From the NCBI GenBank assembly GCA_041163265.1, contig JBEARL010000013.1, positions 1-29,981 on the forward strand: DNA of 29,981 nt, written 5' to 3'. The stretch is from CSBr16-57R1 sp041163265 (lineage in GTDB: Bacteria > Actinomycetota > Nitriliruptoria > Nitriliruptorales > Nitriliruptoraceae). This document shows positions 8,372-16,186 of this stretch, in pieces. The first letter of the stretch is position 1; each line of letters opens with the position of its first letter. The position numbers and the translations under genes were made by a program. Under the pieces are notes generated by a model. It saw nothing but the letters and a program-made list of their open reading frames with translations, was not told the origin of the DNA and searched no databases.

Positions 8372-9411
8372 GGCCAGACGCCGATCGCCTCGAGCCCGAG
8401 CTCCTCGTCGAGGCCGAGCATCAGGTTCGCGTTCTGCAGGGCCTGCCCCGCGGCCCCCTTCCCGAGGTTGTCGATCGCGCTCGAGACGAGGACCCGACCC
8501 GTGCGCGGGTCGACGACGGCCGAGACCTGGCAGGCGTTGCTGCCGTTGACGGCCTTGAGGCGCGGGAACGTGCCGGCGGGCAGCACGTGCACGAACGCCT
8601 CGGCGGCGTACGCGTCGGACAGCGCCGCGTCGACGTCGGCCTGCCCGACGCCGGGCCGCAGGACCGCCGACGCGGTCACGAGCATCCCGCGAGCGACGGG
8701 GACGAGGTGGGGCGTGAACGCGACGGGCGCACCGCCGCCGAGGTGCGTCTCGATCTCGACGGTGTGCCGGTGGGACGGCGCGCCGTACGCGACGACGTCG
8801 CCGAGGACCACGCTGGCCTGGAGGTCGTCGCGGGTGCTCCGCCCCGCGCCGCTGGTGCCGCTGACCGCCGACACGACGACGCCGTCGGGTTCCACGAGCT
8901 CGACGAGCGGTCGCAGCCCGAGCAGCGTCGCCGTCGGGTAGCACCCGGGGTTGGCGACCAGGCGCGCCGCGGCGACCTCGTCGCGGGCCCACTCGGTCAG
9001 GCCGTAGACCGCGGGCTCGGCGCCGTCGGCGGCGTGCGACGGCGCGGTGTGGGGCCGCCGGTACCACGCGTCGTAGTCGGCGGCGCGCAGGCGGAAGGCC
9101 CCGGAGAGGTCGACGACCCGCGTCCCGGCCGCCACCAGCACCGGCGCCAGCTCGAGCGAGACCTCGTCGGGCGTCGCGAGCAGCACCAGGTCCAGCTCGG
9201 CGAGCCGGTCGGGGTCCGGCGCGACCAGCACCTCGTCGCCGCCCGCCGCCGGGGGCAGCCCCGGGGCCAGGTCCCCGAGCCGCCGACCGGCGTTCCCCGC
9301 GGCGGCCCGGACCGCGACGGTCACCTCCGGATGCCGGGCGAGGAGGCGCAGCAGCTCGGTGCCGCCGAATCCGGACGCGCCGACGACGCCCACGCTGCGA
9401 CCGCCGCCCAT
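8368..9411 (-). CDS. argC: N-acetyl-gamma-glutamyl-phosphate reductase
   Basis: ArgC reduces N-acetylglutamyl phosphate with NADPH to the semialdehyde, the step after ArgB. The 347-residue product has the nucleotide-binding GASGFGGTELLRLL (11-24), the catalytic cysteine C157 in NPGCYPTA, and the HRHTVEIE histidine region (214-221). The ATG at 9411 has GGAGG just upstream. An in-frame opening extends further back but would cross the promoter and operator, so it is rejected. It is the first gene of the arg operon, with a predicted ArgR-controlled promoter 30-60 bp upstream. Confidence 0.95.
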   Translation of the reverse strand: MGGGRSVGVVGASGFGGTELLRLLARHPEVTVAVRAAAGNAGRRLGDLAPGLPPAAGGDEVLVAPDPDRLAELDLVLLATPDEVSLELAPVLVAAGTRVVDLSGAFRLRAADYDAWYRRPHTAPSHAADGAEPAVYGLTEWARDEVAAARLVANPGCYPTATLLGLRPLVELVEPDGVVVSAVSGTSGAGRSTRDDLQASVVLGDVVAYGAPSHRHTVEIETHLGGGAPVAFTPHLVPVARGMLVTASAVLRPGVGQADVDAALSDAYAAEAFVHVLPAGTFPRLKAVNGSNACQVSAVVDPRTGRVLVSSAIDNLGKGAAGQALQNANLMLGLDEELGLEAIGVWP

Positions 9412-9437
9412 GCGCCCTCCGGGCGCCACGGCGCCGA

Positions 9438-9472
9438 TGCGGAAGTATGCAGGATGCTGCGAGATTACGCAA
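9438..9472 (-). promoter_or_regulatory. Tandem ARG-box-like operators overlapping the argC promoter
   Basis: Two 14-bp near-palindromes, TGCGGAAGTATGCA (9438-9451) and TGCGAGATTACGCA (9458-9471, plus-strand reading), share TGCG..A.TAYGCA and are spaced 20 bp start to start, about two helical turns. They fit the actinobacterial ARG box pattern TGCAT-N5-ATGCA loosely and come as a pair, as ArgR hexamers require. On the minus strand the same DNA holds TTGCGT (9472-9467), a 17-bp spacer, then CATACT (9449-9444), a plausible promoter giving a leader of ~26 nt. One box covers the -35 and the other the -10, the geometry of direct repression. ArgR binding is inferred. Confidence 0.72.
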
Positions 9473-9487
9473 GCGCCGGGCGGCCGG

Positions 9488-11938
9488 TCAGCCCCGCAGG
9501 GCCGCCCCGATCGCCGCCACGGCCGTCCCGACACCGGCCAGGACCGCCTCGGCGTCGGCGTCGGTCAGCTGCCGCTCGGGGTCCTGCAGCCGGAGGCGGA
9601 AGCCGAGGCTGCGGTGCCCGTCGGGCAGCTGGGTGCCCCGGAACTCGTCGAACCAGCGCAGTCCGTCGAGCAGCTCCCCCGCCCCGCGGCGGACGGCCGC
9701 CTCCACCTCGGCCAGCGGCACCGTCTCGGGGGCGACGACCGCGACGTCCACGACGACCGCGGGGTGCCGCACGAGCAGCGGGGCGCGGGCGGGGACGGGC
9801 CCGGCCGCCGGTAGGACCGCGAGCAGCGGCTCGACCAGCAGCTCGGCCGCGACCGTGCCGTCGGGCAGGTCCCGCCGGTCCGCCTCGTCGGGGTGCAGCG
9901 CGCCGGCGAGGCCGATCTCGACGCCGTCGCGGTGCAGGGCGACGGTCCGACCCGGGTGCCAGCCGTCCCGGACGACGGCGACGCGCGCGAGGGGCGGACC
10001 GCCCGCGCGGCGGACCACCTCGTCGATCGCGCCCAGGAGGTCCTCGACCGACCACGGCGCGTCCTCGTCGACCCAGCCCGGTCCGCACCGCACGCCGGTC
10101 GCCGCGAGCCCCAGGGCCCGCGGCTGCAGGGGCAGCTCGTCCCCGTCCGGACCGCGCCACCGCCACCCGGTGCCGACGAGCGCGTCGAGGGCCGCTCCCA
10201 GCGGGTCGCCGACCGGCCGGAACACGCGGCCCCACTCGTGGACGGCGAGGCCCGGGACACCCTGCCCGTGGTTGCGGCGCAGCACGCCGAGGAGTCCGTC
10301 GAGGAGCCCCGGACGCATCGCGGCGGCGTCCTGCGCCAGCGGGTTCGCGAGCAGGACGCGGCCCGGCGACGGCAGCGCGCCGGCCAGCGTCGACGCGCCG
10401 ACGAACGGTCGCGTCACGACCTCGTCGACGCCCGCGGCGAGGACCGCCGCCCGCAGGTCGCGCTCGAGGCGCTGCAGCGGACCGCGGCCGCCCCGCGCGA
10501 CGAGGGGCGGCAGGTCGGCCGGGATGCGGTCGTAGCCGTGCAGGCGCGCGACCTCCTCGGCGAGGTCGGCCGGGCGCGCGAGGTCACCGCGCCACGACGG
10601 CGGCCGGACGCGCAGCGTGTCGCCGGCCACCTCGACCGCGCTGCCGCCGCGCGCGAGCAGCGCCGCCTGCGCCCCCGCGTCCAGGTCCAGCGCGACGAGC
10701 GCGGCGACGGCGGTCGCCGACGCGGTGACCTCGTCGCGCCGCTCCCAGGCGGGTGCGCGAAGCACCTCGGTCGCCGCCGTCGCGCGCGCGTCCGCGGTCG
10801 CGACCATCAGCTGCGCCGCCCGGGCGACGGCCTCGCCCGCGGCCTCGGGGTCCACGCGGCGCTCGAACCGGGTGCTCGCCTCGCTCACCAGACCGAGACG
10901 ACGAGAGGTGCGGCGGATCGCGGCCGGGTCCCAGACGGCGCCCTCGAGCAGCACCCGCGCCGTGCCGGCGTGGACCTCGGTGCGCAGGCCGCCCATCACG
11001 CCGGCCAGCGAGGCGGGCCCCTCGGCGTCGTCGATGACGAGGTCCCCGGCGACGAGCCGGCGCGTCGTGCCGTCGAGGGTCTCGAGGGACTCGTCCGCCG
11101 CGGCGGCCCGCACGCGCAGGCGCGGTCCGGCGACCCGGTCGAGGTCGAAGGCGTGGAGCGGCTGGCCGAGCTCGAGCATGACGTAGTTGGTGACGTCGAC
11201 GACGCCGTCGATGGCGCGGATCCCGCACTGGGCCAGGCGGGTGCGGAGCCACAGCGGCGAGCGCCGCACGACCACGCCCTCGAGGGTCCAGGCGATGAAG
11301 GACGCCACGCCGTCCGTGTCGGTCGCGATCGGGACGCCGGGCGCGGTCGGGGTCGCCGGCAGCGGGGGCCGCTCGAGCAGCGGGAGGTCGAGGGCGGCCG
11401 CGAGATCGCGTGCCACGCCGCGGATGCTGAGCAGGTCACCCCGGTCGGGATGCACGCCGATCTCGATGACCGGCTCGCCGACGGGCGCGAGGTCCGTGAG
11501 GTCGGCGCCGAGCGGGACGTCCGCTCCGAGGACGAGCAGGCCCGCGTGGTCGTCGCCGAGGCCGAGCTCGCGGGCCGAGGCGAGCATCCCCTGCGAGACC
11601 TGGCCCCGGATGCGTCGCGCCTCGAGCGTCATGCCGGGGATCTCGGCGCCGACGACGGCGTGCAGGACGGTGTCGCCGACGTCGAAGTTCGAGGCGCCGC
11701 AGACGACGCGGACGACGCCCTCCCCGCCGTCGCCGGTCACGTCGACCAGGCGGAGGCTGTCGGCGTCCGGGTGCGGCTCGTGGTGCAGGACCCGTGCCGT
11801 CCGGACGCCGCGGATCCCGGCCCCCGGGCGGTGGACGTCCTCCACCTCGAGGCCGGCCGCGTTCATGCGGACCAGCAGCTCGTCGAGCGGCAGGTCGAGG
11901 GCGACGAACTCGGTCAGCCAGGACAGCGGGACGCGCAT
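9488..11938 (-). CDS. pheT: Phenylalanyl-tRNA synthetase beta subunit
   Basis: PheT is the large subunit of the (alpha-beta)2 phenylalanyl-tRNA synthetase, contributing tRNA binding and editing. The 816-residue product has, in order, an N-terminal B1 region, an EMAP/OB-fold tRNA-binding domain (~40-150), the B3/B4 editing region (~210-380), a B5 domain marked by PSWRGDL...LAEEVARLHGYDRIP (~450-480), a catalytic-like core, and a C-terminal FDX-ACB anticodon-binding domain (~722-815). The ATG at 11938 shares its A with the pheS stop (TGATG), so the subunits are translationally coupled. No terminator was seen between its stop and the argC promoter 20 bp further on. Confidence 0.96.
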   Translation of the reverse strand: MRVPLSWLTEFVALDLPLDELLVRMNAAGLEVEDVHRPGAGIRGVRTARVLHHEPHPDADSLRLVDVTGDGGEGVVRVVCGASNFDVGDTVLHAVVGAEIPGMTLEARRIRGQVSQGMLASARELGLGDDHAGLLVLGADVPLGADLTDLAPVGEPVIEIGVHPDRGDLLSIRGVARDLAAALDLPLLERPPLPATPTAPGVPIATDTDGVASFIAWTLEGVVVRRSPLWLRTRLAQCGIRAIDGVVDVTNYVMLELGQPLHAFDLDRVAGPRLRVRAAAADESLETLDGTTRRLVAGDLVIDDAEGPASLAGVMGGLRTEVHAGTARVLLEGAVWDPAAIRRTSRRLGLVSEASTRFERRVDPEAAGEAVARAAQLMVATADARATAATEVLRAPAWERRDEVTASATAVAALVALDLDAGAQAALLARGGSAVEVAGDTLRVRPPSWRGDLARPADLAEEVARLHGYDRIPADLPPLVARGGRGPLQRLERDLRAAVLAAGVDEVVTRPFVGASTLAGALPSPGRVLLANPLAQDAAAMRPGLLDGLLGVLRRNHGQGVPGLAVHEWGRVFRPVGDPLGAALDALVGTGWRWRGPDGDELPLQPRALGLAATGVRCGPGWVDEDAPWSVEDLLGAIDEVVRRAGGPPLARVAVVRDGWHPGRTVALHRDGVEIGLAGALHPDEADRRDLPDGTVAAELLVEPLLAVLPAAGPVPARAPLLVRHPAVVVDVAVVAPETVPLAEVEAAVRRGAGELLDGLRWFDEFRGTQLPDGHRSLGFRLRLQDPERQLTDADAEAVLAGVGTAVAAIGAALRG

Positions 11939-12942
11939 CAGAACGCCGCCAGGAAGCGGGCGTCGCCGTCGAACAGGTCCCGGATGTCGCGCACACCGTG
12001 GCGCAGCATCGCGACGCGCTCGACGCCGATGCCGAAGGCGAAGCCGGACCAGCGCGCCGTGTCGATGCCGCAGGCCTCGAGGACCGCGGGATCGACCATC
12101 CCGGCGCCGAGCACCTCCAGCCAGCCGCCGTCCTCGGTCGAGACGTCGACCTCGGCCGAGGGCTCGGTGAAGGGGAAGAAGGACGGACGGAGCCGGACCT
12201 CGCGGTCCGGACCGAACAGCGCCCGCGCGAAGGCGCGCAGCGTGCCGCGGAGGTGCGCCATCGTGATGCCCTCCCCCACGAGCAGCCCCTCGACCTGGGT
12301 GAAGACCGGCGAGTGGGTCGCGTCCACGGTGTCGGCGCGGAACACCCGCCCCGGGCAGACCACGGCGAGCGGCGGCTCCTGCGTCAGCATCGTCCGGACC
12401 TGGACGGGCGAGGTGTGGGTCCGGAGCACGACGTCGGCGGCGGCGTCCACGTAGATCGTGTCCATCGTGCCGCGGGCCGGGTGACCGGGCGGGATGTTCA
12501 GCAGGTCGAAGTTGTACCGACCGGCCTCGACCTCGGGTCCGTCCGCGACGGCGAACCCCAGCCCCGCGAACACCTCGACGATCTCGGCCTCGACCTGGGT
12601 GAGGAGGTGCGGCCGTCCGGGTCGGGGGCGGCGGGCCGGGCCCGTCAGGTCGAGGCGCTCGGCCTCGAGGCGCGCGTGCAGCTCGGCGCCCTCGAGCTCG
12701 GCGCGGCGGGCCTCGTGCGCGGCCGTCAGATCGGACCGGAGGCCGTTCAGCAGGGCGCCCGCGGTCCGGCGCGCCTCGGCGTCGAGCCCGCCGAGCCCCT
12801 TCTGGAGCTCGCCGACCGGGGCGCGACGGCCGAGGTGGGCGACCCGCGCCTCCTCGAGCGCGTCGGCGTCGGTCGCGGCGGCGAAGGCGGCGAGACCCTC
12901 GGAGCGCAGCCGCTCCACGGCAGCGGCGTCGATGTCCACCAC
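11938..12942 (-). CDS. pheS: Phenylalanyl-tRNA synthetase alpha subunit
   Basis: PheS is the catalytic class II subunit that charges tRNA-Phe. The 334-residue product has an N-terminal coiled-coil arm (~1-90), HPARGTMDTIY, motif 2 around VFRADTVDATHSPVF, and motif 3 GFAFGIGVERVAMLRHG near the C-terminus. The start is GTG at 12942 with GGAGG six bases upstream. A second GTG follows immediately and cannot be excluded. A 41-bp gap separates it from the methyltransferase gene, and the next gene is pheT with a one-base overlap. Confidence 0.95.
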   Translation of the reverse strand: MVDIDAAAVERLRSEGLAAFAAATDADALEEARVAHLGRRAPVGELQKGLGGLDAEARRTAGALLNGLRSDLTAAHEARRAELEGAELHARLEAERLDLTGPARRPRPGRPHLLTQVEAEIVEVFAGLGFAVADGPEVEAGRYNFDLLNIPPGHPARGTMDTIYVDAAADVVLRTHTSPVQVRTMLTQEPPLAVVCPGRVFRADTVDATHSPVFTQVEGLLVGEGITMAHLRGTLRAFARALFGPDREVRLRPSFFPFTEPSAEVDVSTEDGGWLEVLGAGMVDPAVLEACGIDTARWSGFAFGIGVERVAMLRHGVRDIRDLFDGDARFLAAF

Positions 12943-12983
12943 GTCGATCCTCCGCAGGCCGTCGGGCAGCGTAGACGGCGGGG

Positions 12984-13736
12984 TCAGCCGACCGCCGGCG
13001 GACCCAGCAGCGCGTGGAGCGCGATCGCCCCGGCCGCGCCGACGTTCAGCGACTCGACGGCCCCCGGCATCGGGACGTGCGCCCAGGCGTCGGGGACCCC
13101 GCGGTCCGAGACGCCGTGGGCCTCGCTGCCGAGGACCAGCGCCACGTCCCCGCGTCCCGCGAGGGCGCCCACCGCGTCGCCCTCCCCTGCCGCGAGGCCG
13201 ACGACCCGTCGACCCGAGGCGCGCAGCTCGGCGGCGGCGGTCGTCAGGTCCGCGCGTCGCAGCACCGGCAGGCGGTAGCAGGTCCCCGCGCTGGCCCGCA
13301 CGGCCTTCGGCCCGAAGGGATCGGCGGAGGGCCCGACGGCGACGACGGCCGCGGCGCCGAGCGCCGCCGCCGACCGGACCAGCGTGCCGACGTTCCCGGG
13401 GTCGGCGACGCCGTCGAGGACCAGGACCGTGCCGTGTTCCGGGAGGGGGGCGGCGGTGTCGGGGGTGCGGACCACCGCCACGACGCCCGGCGGCGTCACC
13501 GCGTCCGAGAGCCGCGCGAGGACCGTCGCCGGGGCGCGCAGGCGCGGGACGTCACCGGTCCCGAGGCCGTCGTGCTCGGGCGTCGCGAACACCTCGACGA
13601 CGTCGCCGTGCGCCAGCGCCTCGGCGACGACGGTCGGACCCTCGGCGAGGTGCAGGCCCCGCTCGCGGCGGTCGCGCGCCCGCAGCAGATCGGCCGCCGC
13701 CCGGAGGCGCGGGTTGCGGGCCGAGGTGACGTCCAC
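12984..13736 (-). CDS. TrmH/SpoU-family RNA 2'-O-methyltransferase
   Basis: This is an SPOUT-class methyltransferase that uses SAM to methylate a ribose 2'-OH, most likely in rRNA. The 250-residue product has an N-terminal substrate-binding (L30e-like) part opening with the typical TSARNPRL. It then has the three SpoU motifs: LDGVADPGNVGTLVRSA (~108-123, N115), LVLGSEAHGVSD (~200-211) and VPMPGAVESLNVGAAGAI (~221-238). The start is GTG at 13736 with GGGAGG upstream. Its place between rplT and pheS is common in Actinobacteria and Firmicutes, where such genes are annotated as 23S rRNA methyltransferases. The exact target nucleotide cannot be told from sequence. Confidence 0.9.
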   Translation of the reverse strand: MDVTSARNPRLRAAADLLRARDRRERGLHLAEGPTVVAEALAHGDVVEVFATPEHDGLGTGDVPRLRAPATVLARLSDAVTPPGVVAVVRTPDTAAPLPEHGTVLVLDGVADPGNVGTLVRSAAALGAAAVVAVGPSADPFGPKAVRASAGTCYRLPVLRRADLTTAAAELRASGRRVVGLAAGEGDAVGALAGRGDVALVLGSEAHGVSDRGVPDAWAHVPMPGAVESLNVGAAGAIALHALLGPPAVG

Positions 13737-13755
13737 GGCCCTCCCCCGGTCCGGG

Positions 13756-14121
13756 TCAGGCCGCGGCGTCGAGCGCCTCGCGGGCCGCCCGGGCGAGCGC
13801 GCGGAACGCCGCCTCGTCGCGGACCGCCAGGTCGGCGAGGTTCTTGCGGTCGACCTCGACGCCGGCCAGGCGCAGCCCGTGGACGAGGCGGTTGTAGGAC
13901 AGCCCCTCGAGGCGCGCCGCGGCGTTGATGCGCACGATCCAGAGCCGACGCATGTCGCCCTTGCGCGCGCGCCGGTCCCGGTAGGCGTAGCGGTCGGCGT
14001 GCTGGACCGCCTCCTTCGCCACCTTGAAGCGGCGGCTCCGCGCGCCGCGGAAGCCGCTGGCGCGCTCGAGGACCGCGCGGTGTCCCTTGCGGGCGTTGAC
14101 GCCCCGCTTCACCCGTGCCAT
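13756..14121 (-). CDS. rplT: 50S ribosomal protein L20
   Basis: L20 binds 23S rRNA early in large-subunit assembly. In several bacteria it also represses its own infC-rpmI-rplT operon. The 121-residue product starts MARVKRGVNARKGH and contains the conserved Arg/Lys-rich N-terminal extension and the RLWIVRINAAAR block. This is full family length. The ATG at 14121 follows a GAGGTGAG element. It lies 106 bp downstream of rpmI. Confidence 0.97.
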   Translation of the reverse strand: MARVKRGVNARKGHRAVLERASGFRGARSRRFKVAKEAVQHADRYAYRDRRARKGDMRRLWIVRINAAARLEGLSYNRLVHGLRLAGVEVDRKNLADLAVRDEAAFRALARAAREALDAAA

Positions 14122-14227
14122 GTCTCACCTCGTGCCGGTCCCCCGGCGTCGGGTCGTGCCGTGTCGTGTCGTGCTGGTTCGTGCTGGTGCTAGATGCCTC
14201 GATCGGCCCCGTCGCCGGGGCGGCCGT
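14122..14227 (-). other. rpmI-rplT spacer with hairpin and short repeat
   Basis: This 106-bp spacer has a six-pair GC hairpin (GCCCCG/CGGGGC, 14206-14221) just after the rpmI stop, without a U-run. It also has a tandem copy of a 10-mer, TCGTGCTGGT, at 14169-14188 (plus-strand reading), within a run of GTGC/GTGT repeats. The hairpin may protect the 3' end of an rpmI segment or affect L20 translation. The repeat may be simple low-complexity sequence. Confidence 0.35.
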
Positions 14228-14422
14228 TCAGGCGCCGAGGAGGCGCTTGATGCGCTTCGCGTCGGGCCCGGCGACGGCGCGGTCCCCCGCGAGCCGGCGC
14301 TTGCGCGACGAGCCCTTGCCCTCGAGCAGGTGCTTCCGGTTCTTCTGGGCGACCATGACCTTGCCCTTCCGCGTGATGCGGAAGCGCTTCTTGGCGCCGC
14401 TGTGCGTCTTCTGCTTGGGCAT
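14228..14422 (-). CDS. rpmI: 50S ribosomal protein L35
   Basis: L35 is a small basic large-subunit protein. The 64-residue product begins MPKQKTHSGAKKRFR and includes the conserved KNRKHLLEGKGSSRKRRL stretch, with full family length. The ATG is at 14422. It sits between infC and rplT, the standard order for this translation operon. An open frame continues upstream but covers infC, so the family start is used. Confidence 0.96.
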   Translation of the reverse strand: MPKQKTHSGAKKRFRITRKGKVMVAQKNRKHLLEGKGSSRKRRLAGDRAVAGPDAKRIKRLLGA

Positions 14423-14451
14423 CGTCGTGCTCCGTCTCGTCGTCGGCGGCC

Positions 14452-15153
14452 TCAGGCCGCGTCGGGGTCCATGCCGTCGGCGCCGGTCGCCGACGCGACC
14501 ACGCCCTCGTCGTCCATGCCGACCGCCGCACCATCGTCCTCGGCCGCGTCCGCGTCGCGGACCGGGACCGCCCTGATGCGGCTCTTCACCGGCGCCAGCA
14601 CCATCACCATGTTCCTGCCGTCGACCTTCGGTTCGGCCTCGATCGTGCTGAGCTCCGCCATGTCCTCGGCCAGCCGCTCGAGGAGGCGCAGCCCGAGCTC
14701 GGTGTGCGCCATCTCGCGGCCGCGGAACATGATCGAGGCCCGCACCTTCGAGCCCTCGAGCAGGAAGCGCCGGACGTGGCCCGACTTGGTGCCGTAGTCG
14801 TTCGCGGAGATCTTGGGGCGCATCTTGATCTCCTTGATGACGATCTGGCTCTGCCGTCGGCGCGCGTCCTTGTCCTTCTGCTCCTGCTCGTAGCGGTGCT
14901 TGCCCCAGTCCATGATCCGGCAGACCGGCGGATCCGCCTGGGCCGCGACCTCGACGAGGTCGAGGTCCTGCTCGCGCGCGCGGCGCAGGGCCTGCGCGAG
15001 GGGCACGATCCCGACCTGCGTCCCGTCGGCGTCGACCAGACGGACGCGTGGGACCTTGATCTCGGCGTTGATGCGGCGCTGCTCTTCGATGCTCGTCGTC
15101 TCCTCGTCGCCGCGCCGGACGGCGCGTGGCCGCGAGCGGACCCATGCGGGCAC
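14452..15153 (-). CDS. infC: Translation initiation factor IF-3
   Basis: IF-3 binds the 30S subunit, keeps it free of 50S and checks start-codon and initiator tRNA pairing. The family core is complete: RRINAEIKVPRVRL, DWGKHRYEQ, IKEIKMRPKIS, then FRGREMAH and NMVMVLAPVK. An acidic, Ala/Asp-rich tail of ~40 residues follows. The listed 5' limit is the first conventional start, GTG at 15153 (233 aa), which has no good ribosome binding site. A better candidate is an AUC at 15090 with GAGGAG nine bases upstream, giving a 212-residue protein starting at the family boundary. infC is well known for starting at AUU/AUC so that IF-3 limits its own synthesis. Confidence 0.95.
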   Translation of the reverse strand: MPAWVRSRPRAVRRGDEETTSIEEQRRINAEIKVPRVRLVDADGTQVGIVPLAQALRRAREQDLDLVEVAAQADPPVCRIMDWGKHRYEQEQKDKDARRRQSQIVIKEIKMRPKISANDYGTKSGHVRRFLLEGSKVRASIMFRGREMAHTELGLRLLERLAEDMAELSTIEAEPKVDGRNMVMVLAPVKSRIRAVPVRDADAAEDDGAAVGMDDEGVVASATGADGMDPDAA

Positions 15154-15213
15154 GACGGAGGGAGGACGGCGCAGCAGGGCGCCGGCGACCCGCCGAGGTG
15201 AACCTGGCAGGTG

Positions 15214-15270
15214 GGCCCGCTCGGGGCCGCTTCGGGGCGGGACCGGAGTCCCGCATGCGGCTCGCGCCGC
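15214..15270 (-). promoter_or_regulatory. Structured 5' leader of the infC operon
   Basis: Three successive hairpins occur upstream of infC. 15257-15270 is GCGGC/GCCGC closed by a GCGA (GNRA-type) loop. 15237-15254 is a perfect seven-pair stem GCGGGAC/GTCCCGC with a four-base loop. 15214-15228 is GGCCC/GGGCC with a five-base loop. No U-run follows any of them. The leader of infC-rpmI-rplT operons is the site of L20 autoregulation in some bacteria, so these may belong to such a control element. High GC makes chance stems common, so only the seven-pair stem stands out. Confidence 0.4.
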
Positions 15271-15351
15271 GGAGCACAGCCTAGCAGCGGCGGTGCGGAC
15301 CGCGGGGGCCGCGGCGGTCGGGAGGGCCCTGCTGGACGGCCCGGTCCGGCG

Positions 15352-15765
15352 TCAGCGGCCCGGGACCCAGAGGCGCGACGCCGCCGAGGGCGGGGCCTGC
15401 GCGGGGGGCGGACCGGGCGCTGGGGCGGGACCCGCCGCGGGATCCTCGGCCGGGACCGGACCGTCCGCGGCCGCGACGCCGAGCTCGCGCTCGGCCTCGA
15501 CCTGCGCCATCCGCAGCTGGGTCACGGCCTGACCGATCTGGTCGCCGAGGCCCCCGCGGACCCGGTCGCCGACGGCCTGCGCGAACGCCGCGACCGCGTC
15601 GATCAGCAGGCGGGCGTCGGGCCGGCCGAGCTTCACCTGGGCGGCCTGCAGCAGCATGTTCGCCGCCTGGGCCAGCACCTCCTCGGCAGGCGCCTCGCGG
15701 AGCTCGGCGAGCATCGCCCGCAGCTCGGCCTCGCTCGGGGCCCCGGGCATGGACGCGTCCGACAT
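15352..15765 (-). CDS. DUF1844 family protein
   Basis: This is a small protein of unknown function. The 137-residue product has the DUF1844 pattern: a helix with NMLLQAAQVKLGRPDARLL (about 36-54), then IDAVAAFAQAVGDRV and a C-terminal LRMAQVEAE helix. A Pro/Ala-rich tail of ~35 residues follows. No signal peptide or membrane segment is visible. The ATG start is at 15765. The gene lies just upstream of the infC operon in the same direction (198 bp before infC), a neighbourhood often seen in Actinobacteria and suggestive of a translation-linked role. That link is contextual only. It is divergent from hisE across ~104 bp. Confidence 0.85.
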   Translation of the reverse strand: MSDASMPGAPSEAELRAMLAELREAPAEEVLAQAANMLLQAAQVKLGRPDARLLIDAVAAFAQAVGDRVRGGLGDQIGQAVTQLRMAQVEAERELGVAAADGPVPAEDPAAGPAPAPGPPPAQAPPSAASRLWVPGR

Positions 15766-15869
15766 GCGCGCTCCTCGCGTCCCCGGCGGTGCGTCGGCAC
15801 CGCGCGCCGTGGACCGGGAGGCTACCGACGCCGCCGTCCTACGCTCGGGGCCCCGGCCCGAGGTGCCCC
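15766..15869. promoter_or_regulatory. Divergent intergenic region between DUF1844 gene and hisE
   Basis: This 104-bp region should contain promoters for both flanking genes. Weak -10-like hexamers are visible: TAGCCT on the minus strand (15824-15819) and TACGCT on the plus strand near 15839-15844. Neither has a recognisable -35 at the right distance. A small palindrome GGTGC-GTCG-GCACC lies at 15788-15801. No specific regulator can be named. Confidence 0.35.
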
Positions 15870-16130
15870 GTGACGCTCGATGAGCTCCGCGACCTGATCG
15901 CCGAGCGGGCCCGCACCCGGCCCGACGGCTCGTCGACGGCGGCCCTGCTCGAGGGCGGCGTGCACGCGGTCGGGAAGAAGGTCGTCGAGGAGGCGGCCGA
16001 GCTCTGGATGGCGGCCGAGCACGAGGGGGCCGAGCGCACCGCCGAGGAGGCCGCGCAGCTGCTCTACCACGTGCTGGTCCTGCTCGAGGCCCGCGGTGTT
16101 CCGCTCGACGAGGTCTACGCTCGCCTGTGA
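15870..16130 (+). CDS. hisE: Phosphoribosyl-ATP pyrophosphatase
   Basis: HisE hydrolyses phosphoribosyl-ATP to phosphoribosyl-AMP and pyrophosphate, step two of histidine synthesis. The 86-residue product has the all-alpha MazG-like fold signature: VGKKVVEEAAELWMAAEHEG (about 32-51) with its metal-binding Glu residues, then EEAAQLLYHVLVLLEARG. The start is GTG at 15870; an upstream in-frame extension is Arg/Pro-rich and not family-like. It precedes hisG by 56 bp on the same strand, a standard actinobacterial pair. No other his genes are in the window. Confidence 0.93.
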   Translation: MTLDELRDLIAERARTRPDGSSTAALLEGGVHAVGKKVVEEAAELWMAAEHEGAERTAEEAAQLLYHVLVLLEARGVPLDEVYARL

Positions 16131-16186
16131 GGTCGCGCGGCAGCGCCGACCCGTCCGCCCGGACCGTCCGATCGCCGGAGGCCCCC

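Noticed and set aside
9479..9506. Seven-pair inverted repeat at the end of pheT as a terminator
   Set aside because: The loop is 14 bases and no U-run follows. It lies partly inside the pheT coding sequence.
15278..15283. TAGGCT as -10 element of the infC promoter
   Set aside because: The hexamer is plausible and gives a leader of suitable length, but no recognisable -35 sits 16-19 bp upstream, so it is too weak to list as a promoter.
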